DNA from: CALNYS01 sp942490855
Lineage (GTDB): Bacteria > Planctomycetota > Phycisphaerae > Phycisphaerales > UBA1924
Assembly (NCBI GenBank): GCA_942490855.1
Contig: CALNYS010000005.1
Span: 186,001 to 250,000 of the forward strand
Length of the DNA stretch: 64,000 bases
Direction: 5' to 3'
Of this stretch, positions 35,347-46,197 are shown in pieces. The notes below the pieces were generated by a model. It was not told where the DNA came from. It ran no database searches and worked only from the letters and a program-made list of their open reading frames with translations. Numbering within the stretch: the stretch's first letter is position 1; each line of letters starts with the position of its first letter. Position numbers and translations under genes: made by a program.

Positions 35347-36486
35347 ATGATCGTAGGCGTGCCCAAAGAAGTGAAGCCGGACGAGTACCGCGTGGGGCTG
35401 CTGCCCGTCGGCGTCGAGATGCTCAAGCGCGACGGGCACGACGTCATCGTCGAAACCAACGCCGGCGAGGGCTCCGGGTACCCCGACGAGCTCTACATCG
35501 AGCAGGGCGCCCGCGTCGTGGACACAGCCGCCGAGGTCTGGGCCGAGGCCGACATGGTCATCAAGGTCAAGGAACCCCAGGCCGCTGAGTACCCGCACAT
35601 GCGCGAGAACCAGCAGGTCTTTACCTACTTCCACTTCGCCGCCGACGAGGAACTCACCAAGGCCTGCCTCGACCGCGGCATCACCGCCTGCGTCTACGAG
35701 ACCCTCGAGGGCCCCGGCTTCAACGGGGGCGTCACCCTCCCCCTGCTCACCCCCATGAGCGAGGTCGCCGGCAAGATGAGCATCCAGCAGGGCGCCAAAT
35801 ACCTCGAACGCCCCCAGGAAGGCCGCGGTATCCTTCTCGGCGGCGTCCCCGGCGTCGAGCCCGGCGACGTGCTCATCATCGGCGGCGGCGTCGTCGGCAC
35901 CAACGCCGCGAAGATGGCCGCCGGCCTCGGCGCCAACGTCACCATCATGGACGTCTCCCTCGAGCGCCTCCGCTACCTGTCAGACGTCATGCCCGCGAAC
36001 GTCACGCCCATCTACGCCGACCCCGCCGCCATCCGCGACTACTGCTACAAAGCCGACCTCGTCGTGGGCGCCGTCCTCGTCGCCGCCGCCAGAGCCCCCA
36101 AGCTCATCAAGCGCGAAGACCTCCAGCACATGAAGCCCGGCGCCGTCATCGTCGACGTCGCGGTCGATCAGGGCGGCTGCTGCGAGACCACCAAGGCCAC
36201 CACGCACCGGAACCCGACGTTCATCGTCGACGGCGTCGTCCACTACTGCGTCGCCAACATGCCCGGCGCCGTCGGCCGCACCAGCACCCAGGCCCTCAGC
36301 AACGCCACGCTCCCGTGGGCGATCCGCATCGCCAACACCGGCGCCCGCGAGCTCGCCGAGAAAAGCCGCTGGTTCGCCCCCGCCGTCAGCATGGACGCCG
36401 GCAAGCTCTACTCCTACCCCGTCGCCGAGGCCCACGGCCTCGACTACGAACCGGCCCCGTGGAGCCATGAGGAAGCGCTGGCGTAA
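35347..36486 (+). CDS. ald: Alanine dehydrogenase
   Basis: 379 residues from ATG 35347 (GGAG 9 bp upstream). MIVGVPKEVKPDEYRVGL, the catalytic Lys region VIKVKEPQ, the catalytic His in FTYFHFAADEEL, NAD-binding IIGGGVVGTNAAKMAAGLGA, and VDVAVDQGGCCETTKATTH are all conserved. It interconverts alanine with pyruvate and ammonia using NAD. A glutamine synthetase lies about 7 kb further right, but no shared operon is evident. Confidence 0.95.
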   Translation: MIVGVPKEVKPDEYRVGLLPVGVEMLKRDGHDVIVETNAGEGSGYPDELYIEQGARVVDTAAEVWAEADMVIKVKEPQAAEYPHMRENQQVFTYFHFAADEELTKACLDRGITACVYETLEGPGFNGGVTLPLLTPMSEVAGKMSIQQGAKYLERPQEGRGILLGGVPGVEPGDVLIIGGGVVGTNAAKMAAGLGANVTIMDVSLERLRYLSDVMPANVTPIYADPAAIRDYCYKADLVVGAVLVAAARAPKLIKREDLQHMKPGAVIVDVAVDQGGCCETTKATTHRNPTFIVDGVVHYCVANMPGAVGRTSTQALSNATLPWAIRIANTGARELAEKSRWFAPAVSMDAGKLYSYPVAEAHGLDYEPAPWSHEEALA

Positions 36487-36575
36487 CACAAGCGTCCACG
36501 CCTCAGCCAGCGCCTCGTATTTTCTTGATTCGCAAACTCCTCTGCGCGATCATGACGCCCTTGAGGAGCACTTGC

Positions 36576-37247
36576 ATGAACTGTCTGTCCGGCGCCGTCG
36601 TCGCCACCGCCGCGGCGTGCGCCATCCCGACTCCCGCCCTCGCCGACGGCGTCCCGCTCACGCTCGAGATCACGCTGCACAACCTCAGCGCCGAGGTCGA
36701 GTCCCCGCCGCTCTCGTCGGCGTACACCGGGCGCGTCACGTTCTCCTCCGACGCGAACGACTCGCACTCCGGGCCCGTCGTTGACGGCGCCGTCCGGCCC
36801 TTCTCGGGCTTCCTCGAGGACGCGGAGCTCCACGTCGAGTACGACGCCGGCGTCGTGGTCAGCGGCTACGTCGTCTTCAACGTCGTCGAGCTCCCCGCGG
36901 AGCTGTCAACCACCTACCTCGCGCACCTCGACCCGGGCTCCGGCGCGATCACCGACCTCGGCGGGAACGCGTTCGATCTCGACCTCTTCGCCCACTCGGG
37001 AGGCTTCTCGCGCAACACGTACGCGGGGGGATCGATCGTCGAGTGGCGCACCGGCGCACCGCTGAGCGGCCCGATTCAGGTCACGTCGCTCCGCCTCAAC
37101 GCCGAGGGCCTGGACCCGAACTGCGAGATCCTCCTGACGATCCCCGAGCCCAAGGGCCTGATCGGCCCCGCCGACCTCAACCACGACGGCGTCGTCGATT
37201 CCTCCGACCTCGCGATCGTCCTCGCCGCGTGGAGCCCGTTCCCATAA
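36576..37247 (+). CDS. Exported protein with single dockerin-like tail (paralogue of 39348-40022)
   Basis: About 223 residues from ATG 36576 (GAGGAGCA upstream). Signal peptide NCLSGAVVATAAACAIPTPALADG. A beta-sandwich-like domain follows (AYTGRVTFSSDAND, AELHVEYDAGVVVSGYV, GGFSRNTYAGGSIVEWRTG). The C-terminus has one EF-hand unit DLNHDGVVDSSDLAIVLAAW then SPFP. The gene at 39348 shows the same plan and shared phrases (AYTG, GGFSR or AGFSRD, G.PLSGPI), so the two arose by duplication around the 37350 gene. Confidence 0.65.
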   Translation: MNCLSGAVVATAAACAIPTPALADGVPLTLEITLHNLSAEVESPPLSSAYTGRVTFSSDANDSHSGPVVDGAVRPFSGFLEDAELHVEYDAGVVVSGYVVFNVVELPAELSTTYLAHLDPGSGAITDLGGNAFDLDLFAHSGGFSRNTYAGGSIVEWRTGAPLSGPIQVTSLRLNAEGLDPNCEILLTIPEPKGLIGPADLNHDGVVDSSDLAIVLAAWSPFP

Positions 37248-37349
37248 CGGGACACGCGAGGCTCCGCATTTCTCCGACATTTCTTTCGACGAGCGAGCGC
37301 GCCTGCCGCGTAACATCGGGCAACGCTTTTCAAGCCGTCCGGAGCCACG

Positions 37350-39216
37350 ATGCGCACACCCCTCGCCGCCGTCCTCGCTGTCGCTGTCGCCTCCGCGTCC
37401 GCGCAGATCGACATCACCAGCCCAGTCATCGATGACGAGGAGCTTGCGGGCGCGAACACGATCGTCACGCTCGACATCGCCCCGGGGTTGCAGGCGATCC
37501 GAGGACGCGTGCGCGACGGGGGCCTGCTCGAGTTCGGGTTTGACATCGGCGGCCTCACCGGCCCGGCCGCTCGTCCCTCTCGACGGGCCTCACTTCTACT
37601 CTGAAGCACAAGGCAACCAGGGCATACGGATCGATCTCTCGCAGACCGACTTGTCATTCATCTTCAGCCTCGTGGGCAACCCCTATCTCACGATGAAGTG
37701 TCGGACCACCGACGGCAACTCACAGTTCGAAACCGCCCCGAGTGCTGTGGACGAAGCAAGCGACGAGCGCATCCGCCTCGTCCGTCCGACCCACCCTCGT
37801 CCGGCGCTTCTCGGCGCGAGCGCCGACACCAAGACCGGCACGCTCCGCCTCGTCTTCAGCGAGCCCCTCACCAACCTCGACCCGCTCAACGACGACAACA
37901 ACACCGACATCGCATCCCTCTCAGGAGACGACTTCCAGTTCAGAGAAACCAACCTCTTCGACGGCTCCGAGCCCCCCGTCACGGGCCTCTCCAATCCGCG
38001 CCTCGAAGACGGCAGCCCTACGGTCCTGCTCTTCGACTTCGACCGCGACACGAGCAACCTCTCGACGGGATTCATCCGCCCCGCCCATGGCCCCTCCGTC
38101 GAGCCGCTCCCCACGATGGACCTGCGCAGCCCGCTGGGGTACGCCGCCGCGCCCTACGACCGGCTCCTCGTGCTCCCGGTCCTGAGCAACCCGGGCGACA
38201 TCGACGGCGACGGCGTCGTCGATTCGAGCGACCTCGCGATCATCCTCAGCGGCTGGGACGCGTGCCCCGACGACCCTCCCCGCGCCGAGATCCGCGCCCC
38301 GCTCCCGCGCGCCGCGCCCTCGCGAGGCAGTTACCCCATCGATATCACGAACCCCGTCATCGGCGACGAAGAGTTCGCGGGACTCGACACCGTCGTCACC
38401 TTCGATGTCGCCCCCGGACTCGACAGCGGCGGCGTGGTGCTCGACGCGGAAACTATCGAAACATCGTTCGACATCATCAACGTGACGGGCGATGTCATCT
38501 TCGGCCCGTTCTCCATCAACACCGTCGGCGGCCCGATCAATTATGTCGACGCGGTCGGCAACACCGGGGTCCAAGCCGACCTCGGCTCTGTTGTGTTCAC
38601 TTCTGCGATCGCGCACCCCGTGTCCCACGCTCTCCGTTTCAAGATCCGCACGTCGGGCGGGACCGCTATGCAGTTCGAATCCGCCCCCTTCGACGCCGAG
38701 GACGAAACGCTCGACGAATCAATCGAAGTCCTGCTGCCCGACGATGCGCCCGCCCTCACCTCCGCACTCGCCGACGGCAAGACCAACACCCTCTCGCTCA
38801 CCTTCAGCACGGCGCTCACCACCTTCGACCCCGTCAACGACCAGAACCACACCAACCCGGCGCTCGTTGACGGCAACGATTTCCAGTTCAGCATGTCGCC
38901 GATGTTCACCGGCGCCGAGGAAACCGTGACCGGCATCGCCAACGCGCGCTTCGAGAACAACGACCCCACCACCCTCGTTTTCGACTTCGCCGAGGGTGTG
39001 AGCAACCTCGTCGCGGGCGGGCACATCCGCCCGGCGTACCTCGACGCCGAATCCACCCCATCTATCGCGATGTCCGTCCGTGACATCCTGGGCTACCACG
39101 CCGCGAGCGACGCGGTCGAGGTGCAGCTCGCGAACATCTGCCCGTCCGACCTCAACGGCGACGGCCTGACGGACGCCTCCGACCTCGCCATCGTCCTCGC
39201 GTTCTGGACGCCGTAG
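37350..39216 (+). CDS. Exported protein with internally duplicated domain, each half ending in a dockerin-like unit; one frame break
   Basis: About 620 residues if the frame break near 37565-37580 (one extra base in GGCCCGGCCGC) is repaired. Start ATG 37350, signal peptide TPLAAVLAVAVASASAQ. The first half begins IDITSPVIDDEELAGANT and ends with DIDGDGVVDSSDLAIILSGW; the second begins IDITNPVIGDEEFAGLDT and ends with DLNGDGLTDASDLAIVLAFW. Each half includes an F-S-x-x-L-T-x-x-D-P-x-N-D-x-N-x-T segment. This is a whole-gene internal tandem duplication including the EF-hand module. Function unknown. Confidence 0.65.
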
Positions 39217-39347
39217 CTCTCGGACCATGCGCGCGCCGCGCCCGTGAACGCCCTCGAAACCATGCTGTTTTGACAAAAGTGATATCGCGACGGGCGCGCC
39301 CCGGGCTAGACTGCTACTTCATCTTTGTGAAGTGAGGAACCCCCGAC

Positions 39348-40022
39348 ATGACCCACCGCGCCGCGCTCTCGACGTTCGTTCTCGCCAGCACGCTGCTGCC
39401 CGCCGCCGCGATGGCCGACGGGCTCGCCGAGGAAGCACGCCTCCGGTTCCGCAACATGCGCGCCGACGCGTCGCCCGCGGTTCTCACGAACGCCTACACC
39501 GGCAGCATCCAGCTCACCGTTGATGCGAACACAGAGCTCTTCAGCCTCATCACCGCCGGCGACTCCCAGACCGTCGTCGGCAGCGTCACGTTCTTCGACG
39601 CCACGTTCAAGTTCGACAGCGGCGCCATGACCAGCGGGTACGTCCACGCGATCGTGACCAACCCGGCCGGCGCCCCCACGATCCTCTACAGCGAGTACGA
39701 CACGGAGAGCGCGAGCGGGTTCCTCTTCCAAGACTTCGGCTCGCTCTACGAGATCAATTTCCTCACAGATGACGCGGGCTTCTCCCGCGACGTCATCGCG
39801 GGAGTCGACATCGCCCCGTGGGCGACCGGGCTCCCGCTGTCCGGCCCCATCTTCATCCGCCAGCTCTCGCCCGACGCGTCGTTCGGCGTCGACCTCGACG
39901 TGGAGTGCGAGTTCCACCTGCTCGAGAACAAGCCCGCCTCGGCCGCCGACCTCAACAACGACGGCGTCGTCGACTCCAGCGACCTCGCCAGCCTGCTCGC
40001 CGCGTGGAGCCCCATGCCGTAA
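39348..40022 (+). CDS. Exported protein with single dockerin-like tail (paralogue of 36576-37247)
   Basis: 224 residues from ATG 39348. Signal peptide ALSTFVLASTLLPAAAMADG. Beta-rich middle (NAYTGSIQLTVDANTELF, GSVTFFDATFKFDSGAMTSG) and C-terminal DLNNDGVVDSSDLASLLAAW then SPMP. The organisation matches the gene at 36576. Upstream, TTGACA (39270-39275) and TAGACT (39307-39312) are present but spaced 31 bp apart, so no standard promoter is claimed. Confidence 0.65.
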   Translation: MTHRAALSTFVLASTLLPAAAMADGLAEEARLRFRNMRADASPAVLTNAYTGSIQLTVDANTELFSLITAGDSQTVVGSVTFFDATFKFDSGAMTSGYVHAIVTNPAGAPTILYSEYDTESASGFLFQDFGSLYEINFLTDDAGFSRDVIAGVDIAPWATGLPLSGPIFIRQLSPDASFGVDLDVECEFHLLENKPASAADLNNDGVVDSSDLASLLAAWSPMP

Positions 40023-40024
40023 GC

Positions 40025-40050
40025 GGGGCTTCCCTCACCGGCCCCTTCTT
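40025..40050 (+). terminator. Weak terminator-like hairpin
   Basis: GGGGC (40025-40029) pairs with GCCCC (40041-40045), followed by TTCTT. The stem is short, so confidence is low; it would separate the dockerin gene from the riboswitch-led operon. Confidence 0.3.
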
Positions 40051-40084
40051 GACTCCGCCCCGCGCGTGGCGGTACGGTCCCGAC

Positions 40085-40247
40085 GTCAAAGGCCCCGCCT
40101 CACGCGGGTGCAAAAGGGAAACGCGGTGAAATGCCGCTGCGGACGCGCCGCCGTGAAGGGACACGACGCTCGCCACAACGCCACTGGTTGACCAGCTCAA
40201 CCGGGAAGGCGGCGAGCCGAAGAGCCCGAAGCCGGAAGACCTGCCTC
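40085..40247 (+). promoter_or_regulatory. Cobalamin riboswitch
   Basis: The leader has the ordered signatures of the AdoCbl/B12 riboswitch family: GGGTGCAAAAGGGAAACGCG with the GGTGAAATGCC element (about 40107-40134), the conserved GCCACTGG (40180-40187), GGGAAGGC (40203-40210), and the B12 box AGCCGGAAGACCTGCC (40230-40245). It lies about 195 bp upstream of the ATG at 40441; hairpins CGGGAtcgtTCCCG (40262-40275), GGCTCgctctGAGCC and CTCTGcgcgaaaCAGAG follow and may form the expression platform. Expected effect: bound cobalamin lowers expression of the downstream exported-protein genes. Confidence 0.87.
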
Positions 40248-40440
40248 TGACAGAGCCGCGACGGGATCGTTCCCGCCCGCGCTCACGGAACCCCCCTCGC
40301 GAGGCTCGCTCTGAGCCATAGGGGTCGGGCCGATCCGTGCGCGCGTCTCCCGCGTCCGGCTCCCGGCACGATCACCCGCGATGGGCGAACACGTCGGAGG
40401 CCGCTCTGCGCGAAACAGAGCGAAACGAAAGCAGTGCCCC

Positions 40441-41430
40441 ATGCGTCAGTACGTCGCAGCGTCGATCGCGTGCGCGATCGCGTCCACATCACACGCCGGC
40501 TTCTCCCCCTACGCGCACACGTTCCGGAGCGTGAGCGCCCCCGCCATCGCGCCCGGCTCCTTCGGCGTCGCCGGCGCCGCCCTCGCCGACGGGCGCCTCC
40601 TCGCCATGACCGGCTCGTCCTTCTACGTCGAAACCGGTGTCGGCACCGGGCTCTTCGACCTCGCCGCCACCCTCGACGCCTCGATCGCCGACGGGACCGA
40701 CCCCGGCTTCCTCTCCGTCAGCGCCGACGGCTCCCGCGTCGCGCTGGGCGCCGGCTTCGGACGCCCGGTGATCGCCTTCGACACCGCCATCCTCGACGGT
40801 TCGTCCACGATCACCGCTTCAAACGCCGACGTGTTCAGCATCGACCACTTCGCCGGGGCGTGGATGGACGCGAACACCCTCGCCGTCAGCGGGCAGGCCG
40901 GCGTCACCGCCATCAACACCCTCACCGGCGACGCCACGCTCCTGGTCACGAACGTCGGCGGCGCCTCCGCGGGCGTCGCGTTCGACGATGCCGGGACTCT
41001 CTACACCGCCAACGGCTTCGACCTCGCCGCCGGCGGATCGGAAACCGGGACCATCCGCGCGTTCACCCCCGCCGACTGGGCCGCCGGCGCAGCGGACTTC
41101 GAAACCGGCGGCGCGTTCGTCGCCGAGATCCTCTCCGGCTCGCCCCTGCATTTCGACGGCGCGGGCAACCTCGTCGTCGCGGGCGGCGATTTCTCAGGAG
41201 CCGACAGCGGGTACGTCGGCGTCTACAACCCCGCCACGGGCGAGCTCGCGCAGTACGACCCGCTTGGCACGGGAACCGAGTTTTACTCCGCCTTCGTCAA
41301 CCGCGCGACCGGCGAGCTCGTCGTGCAGAACGGGGCCGACTGGTTCGTCTACAGCGTCCCGTCGCCGGGCGCTCTCGCCCTCGCACCCCTCGCTTTCATG
41401 CTCAACGGGAGGAAGCGTCATGCGGCCTGA
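40441..41430 (+). CDS. Exported beta-propeller-like protein with PEP-CTERM-like anchor, under B12 riboswitch
   Basis: 329 residues from ATG 40441. Signal peptide ASIACAIASTSHAG. Repeated blade-like segments (ALADGRLLAMTGSSFYVE, SADGSRVALGAGFGRPVIAFD, DANTLAVSGQAGVTAINTL, DAGTLYTANGFDLAAGG, AGNLVVAGGDFSG) suggest a YncE/NHL-type propeller. The tail VPSPGALALAPLAFMLNGRKRHAA is PEP-CTERM-like. BtuG of Bacteroides, a B12-binding surface propeller, is similar in plan, so a role in cobalamin capture is inferred from the riboswitch plus fold; no direct binding motif is visible. It overlaps the next gene by 11 bp. Confidence 0.75.
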   Translation: MRQYVAASIACAIASTSHAGFSPYAHTFRSVSAPAIAPGSFGVAGAALADGRLLAMTGSSFYVETGVGTGLFDLAATLDASIADGTDPGFLSVSADGSRVALGAGFGRPVIAFDTAILDGSSTITASNADVFSIDHFAGAWMDANTLAVSGQAGVTAINTLTGDATLLVTNVGGASAGVAFDDAGTLYTANGFDLAAGGSETGTIRAFTPADWAAGAADFETGGAFVAEILSGSPLHFDGAGNLVVAGGDFSGADSGYVGVYNPATGELAQYDPLGTGTEFYSAFVNRATGELVVQNGADWFVYSVPSPGALALAPLAFMLNGRKRHAA

Positions 41431-42486
41431 GTTCTTCATCGCGCTCGCACTCGCGTCCGTCGCCTCAGCGACCGATTTCGCCGACCGCGTCGTCGCCTAC
41501 GCCCCGGCGCCCGGGCAGCAGACGACCAACCCCCAGTTCAACGACCCCGCCCGTGCCCTCGGGGCGCGCCGGAGGGGACGGGCACAGCCGACGGCAGCGC
41601 CACCGCCGTCGTCACACTCGGCGGCTTCGCGGGCGAGCTCGTCCTCGCGTTCTCCGAGACCGTCCTCGACGACCCGCGCAACCACCTCGGGCTCGACGCC
41701 ATCGTCTTCGGCAACGCCTTCTGGCAGTGCGCCGACGGCTGCGTGTCGCTGATCCCCAACCGGCGCTGGGGCGAAGCGGGCGTGATCGAGATCGCCCTCG
41801 ACGCCAACGACAACGGGCTCGCCGACGACCCCTGGTACGTCATCCTCGGCTCCTCCCTCCCCAGCCCGCCAGCGACCGCCCTCCGCACCATGACCTGGCC
41901 CGACGCCCCCGACACCAGCGGCTACGAGCTCCCCGCGGACTTCGCCCCCCCGCCGCCCTTCTTCCTCATCAACAACTTCGACGCCGCCGAGGCCCACGCC
42001 GGTTACGCCGACCTCTCCCCGACCCTCCGCTTGGGCGACTACTCCGGCGCGTTCGGCCAGCCCGGCGACAACGCCCTCGACGATCCCGAGGACGACCCCG
42101 CCGTCGACCCGGGCGCCTTCTACACCCACCCCGACGACCCGGGGATCGTCGGCATCGACCCCGGCGCCCCCGGAGGCGACGCCTTCGACATCGCCTGGGC
42201 CATCGACCCCGACACGGGCGCGCCAGCCGCACTCCCCGGGTTCGACTTCATCCGCGTCCGTACCGCCGTCCACGCGTCGCTCGGCCCGCTCGGCGAGGTC
42301 TCCACCGAGATCGACGCCGTCGCCGACGTGCGCGCCACGGGCGACTTCAACGGCGACGACCGCGTCGACTCCGAAGACCTCGCCGCCCTCCTCGCGGCGT
42401 GGGGCGGGAGCGGGCGGTTCGATCTCAACCGCAACGGATCCGTGGACGCCGGCGACCTCGCCGTCGTCCTCGCGAACTGGGAGTAA
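41420..42486 (+). CDS. Exported surface protein of the type found beside btuB, with dockerin-like tail; one frame break
   Basis: About 355 residues when a two-base excess near 41566-41570 (GGGGCGCGCC for GGGGCGCC) is removed. Start ATG 41420 (GGGAGGA upstream), inside the end of the previous gene. The domain reads DPARALGAPEGTGTADG, VVTLGGFAGELVLAF, LDAIVFGNAFW, ALDANDNGLADDPWYVILGS, GGDAFDIAWAID and GFDFIRVRTAV followed by GEVSTEIDAVADV. These phrases match, as I recall them, secreted proteins encoded next to btuB in Bacteroidetes. The end has two EF-hand units (DFNGDDRVDSEDLAALLAAW, DLNRNGSVDAGDLAVVLANW). Likely second component of B12 surface capture. Confidence 0.72.
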
Positions 42487-42489
42487 GCC

Positions 42490-43281
42490 ATCCGCCGAGC
42501 CTTCACGCTCATCGAGGTCCTGGCGTCGGTCGCCGTGATCGCCGTCCTGCTCGGGCTCGCCGCCCCGGCGCTCTCGGGCGCCCGCGAGTCCGCGCGCGCC
42601 GGGGTCTGCGCCTCGGGCGCCCGCCAGCTCCAGCTCGCCACGGGCTTCTACGCGACCGACCACCACGACGCCTACCCACCCGGCGCGCGCAACTTCGCCT
42701 CCAACCTCCAGCGCTGGCACGGCGCCCGGGCCTCCACGAGCGACCCCTTCACCCCCGCCGGCGCCCCGCTCGAGCACTACCTCGACTCCGACGCCGCAAG
42801 CCGCGCCCTGCGCGAGTGCCCCTCCTTCGCCCACACCGCCGACGCCCTGCGCGCCGACGGCGCCGGGTTCGAGACCGCGGCCGGCGGCTACGGCTACAAC
42901 AACGCCTTCGTCGGTGTGGTGCGCGCACGCGACGGGAACCTCTGGCGCGTCGAGTCCGACCACGCCGGCTCCCGCGCCGACCGCTTCGCACGCCCCGCCG
43001 CGACCATCGCCTTCGCCGACGCCGCGTTCCTGTCCGGGCGCCTCATCGAGTACAGCTTCGCCGAGCCGCGCGTCTGGCCCGACGCCCCCCGCTACGCCCC
43101 CGACCCCACCATCCACTTCCGGCACACGCACGCGGCCAACGTCGCCTGGCTCGACGGGCACGTCTCGCGCGAACGGATGCAACAGACCGAGGCCGGCTGG
43201 GCCTCCCAGGACCACGCCGGCGCCCACGCGCTGGGCTGGCCCGGCGATTTCGCCGACAACACGCTCTTCGATTACCGCTGA
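42490..43281 (+). CDS. Type II secretion-like pseudopilin with H-X9-DG motif, apparent ATC start
   Basis: About 263 residues. RRAFTLIEVLASVAVIAVLLGL is a prepilin N-terminus with the conserved Glu5 and the hydrophobic helix. The soluble domain ends with HTHAANVAWLDGHVS, the planctomycete H-X9-DG signature. The frame follows directly after the stop at 42484-42486; between that stop and the prepilin motif the only codons are GCC and ATC, and GGGAG lies 7 bp before ATC. So translation starts at ATC, at a much later GTG that would lose the prepilin motif, or the ATG is a base error. Co-transcription with the two B12-riboswitch genes is likely. Confidence 0.72.
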   Translation: MRRAFTLIEVLASVAVIAVLLGLAAPALSGARESARAGVCASGARQLQLATGFYATDHHDAYPPGARNFASNLQRWHGARASTSDPFTPAGAPLEHYLDSDAASRALRECPSFAHTADALRADGAGFETAAGGYGYNNAFVGVVRARDGNLWRVESDHAGSRADRFARPAATIAFADAAFLSGRLIEYSFAEPRVWPDAPRYAPDPTIHFRHTHAANVAWLDGHVSRERMQQTEAGWASQDHAGAHALGWPGDFADNTLFDYR

Positions 43282-43299
43282 GCCCGGCGCGACCCCGCC

Positions 43300-43316
43300 G
43301 CCCAGTTATGCTGGGC
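43300..43316. promoter_or_regulatory. Perfect inverted repeat before glutamine synthetase
   Basis: GCCCAG-TTATG-CTGGGC lies 43 bp before the glnA ATG, with no T tract after it. It may be an operator or an attenuating hairpin; it does not match the NtrC consensus. Confidence 0.35.
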
Positions 43317-43358
43317 ACACGCTCTAGATCTCCCGCACCCACGCGAAGGACCGCACGC

Positions 43359-45546
<2,188 letters not shown>

Positions 45547-45554
<8 letters not shown>

Positions 45555-46011
45555 GCGTCAGCTTGAGCCCCTCGTGGCTCGCCTCGAACCCGAGCCGCTC
45601 GTAGAACCGGATCGCGTCCGGGCGGCGCTTGTCCGACGTCAGCTGCACGAGCGTCGCCCCGCGCTCCCGCGCCAGCGCGATCGCCTCGCGCACCAGCGCC
45701 TCGCCCGCCCCCGCACCGCGGGCGTCGCCCCGCACCCGCACCCCCTCGAGCGTCGCGCGCGTCGCCCCCGAGCGCGTCAGGCTCGCCGTGAGCGTCACCT
45801 GCACGCACGCGACTACCTCGCCCCCGCGCTCGCCCACCAGCACGCTGTTGTTCACGTCGCCGTCGATCGCGTCGAACGCCTCGACGTACGCCGCCGCCAC
45901 GACGCCCCCGCCGATCTCGCGCGTCGCCCCCAGCGGGTCGTCCGCGAGCAGCGCAACGATCGCCGCGAGGTCCTCCCGCCGGGCGTCTCGGAACGTGAGC
46001 GTCTCGTCCAT
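45547..46011 (-). CDS. GNAT-family N-acetyltransferase
   Basis: About 154 residues from ATG 46011. RDARREDLAAIVALLADDPLG is the usual N-terminal GNAT helix, GVRVRGDARGAGAGEALVREAI is the acetyl-CoA-binding motif A (R-G-x-G-x-G/A variant), and RPDAIRFYERLGFEASHEGLKL is motif B. Substrate unknown. An in-frame extension to 46074 runs into the tRNA and is rejected. Confidence 0.88.
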
Positions 46012-46059
46012 CCGACCAGCGTAGCGCCCCGATCGCCTTTGCGGTACCGTGCCCGCCTC

Positions 46060-46132
46060 GGCCCCGTAGCTCAACGGCAGAGCGCCTGACTCATAATCGG
46101 TGTGGTTGCTGGTTCGAATCCAGCCGGGGCCA
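46060..46132 (+). tRNA. tRNA with CAT anticodon, most like tRNA-Ile2 (could be annotated tRNA-Met)
   Basis: 73 nt. Acceptor GGCCCCG (46060-46066) pairs with CGGGGCC (46125-46131), D arm GCTC...GAGC, anticodon loop CTCATAA with CAT at 46092-46094, T arm TGGTTCGAATCCA. The acceptor and anticodon-loop bases resemble E. coli tRNA-Ile2 (CAU modified to lysidine), not initiator tRNA. The top pair of the anticodon stem is a C-U mismatch. CCA is not encoded. Confidence 0.9.
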
Positions 46133-46134
46133 TT
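46083..46134 (+). repeat. attL of element 2 (52-bp direct repeat)
   Basis: It covers the anticodon and T arms of the tRNA and two bases beyond; identical to 56724-56775. The flanking bases differ on both sides. Confidence 0.92.
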
Positions 46135-46144
46135 GCAGCATCAT

Positions 46145-46174
46145 GTCGCAGCACGTCGCAGAGCGTTGCAATAC
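46145..46174. repeat. Three phased 10-bp repeats next to attL
   Basis: GTCGCAGCAC, GTCGCAGAGC and GTTGCAATAC follow each other directly, one helical turn each, 10 bp inside attL. Related TGTCGC motifs recur to 46245. They may bind integrase or the AlpA-like protein. Confidence 0.4.
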
Positions 46175-46197
46175 TGGCGGTTACACGACGCAATGAA

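Noticed and set aside
39270..39312. TTGACA and TAGACT before the gene at 39348
   Set aside because: The spacing of 31 bp is too long for one sigma70 promoter.
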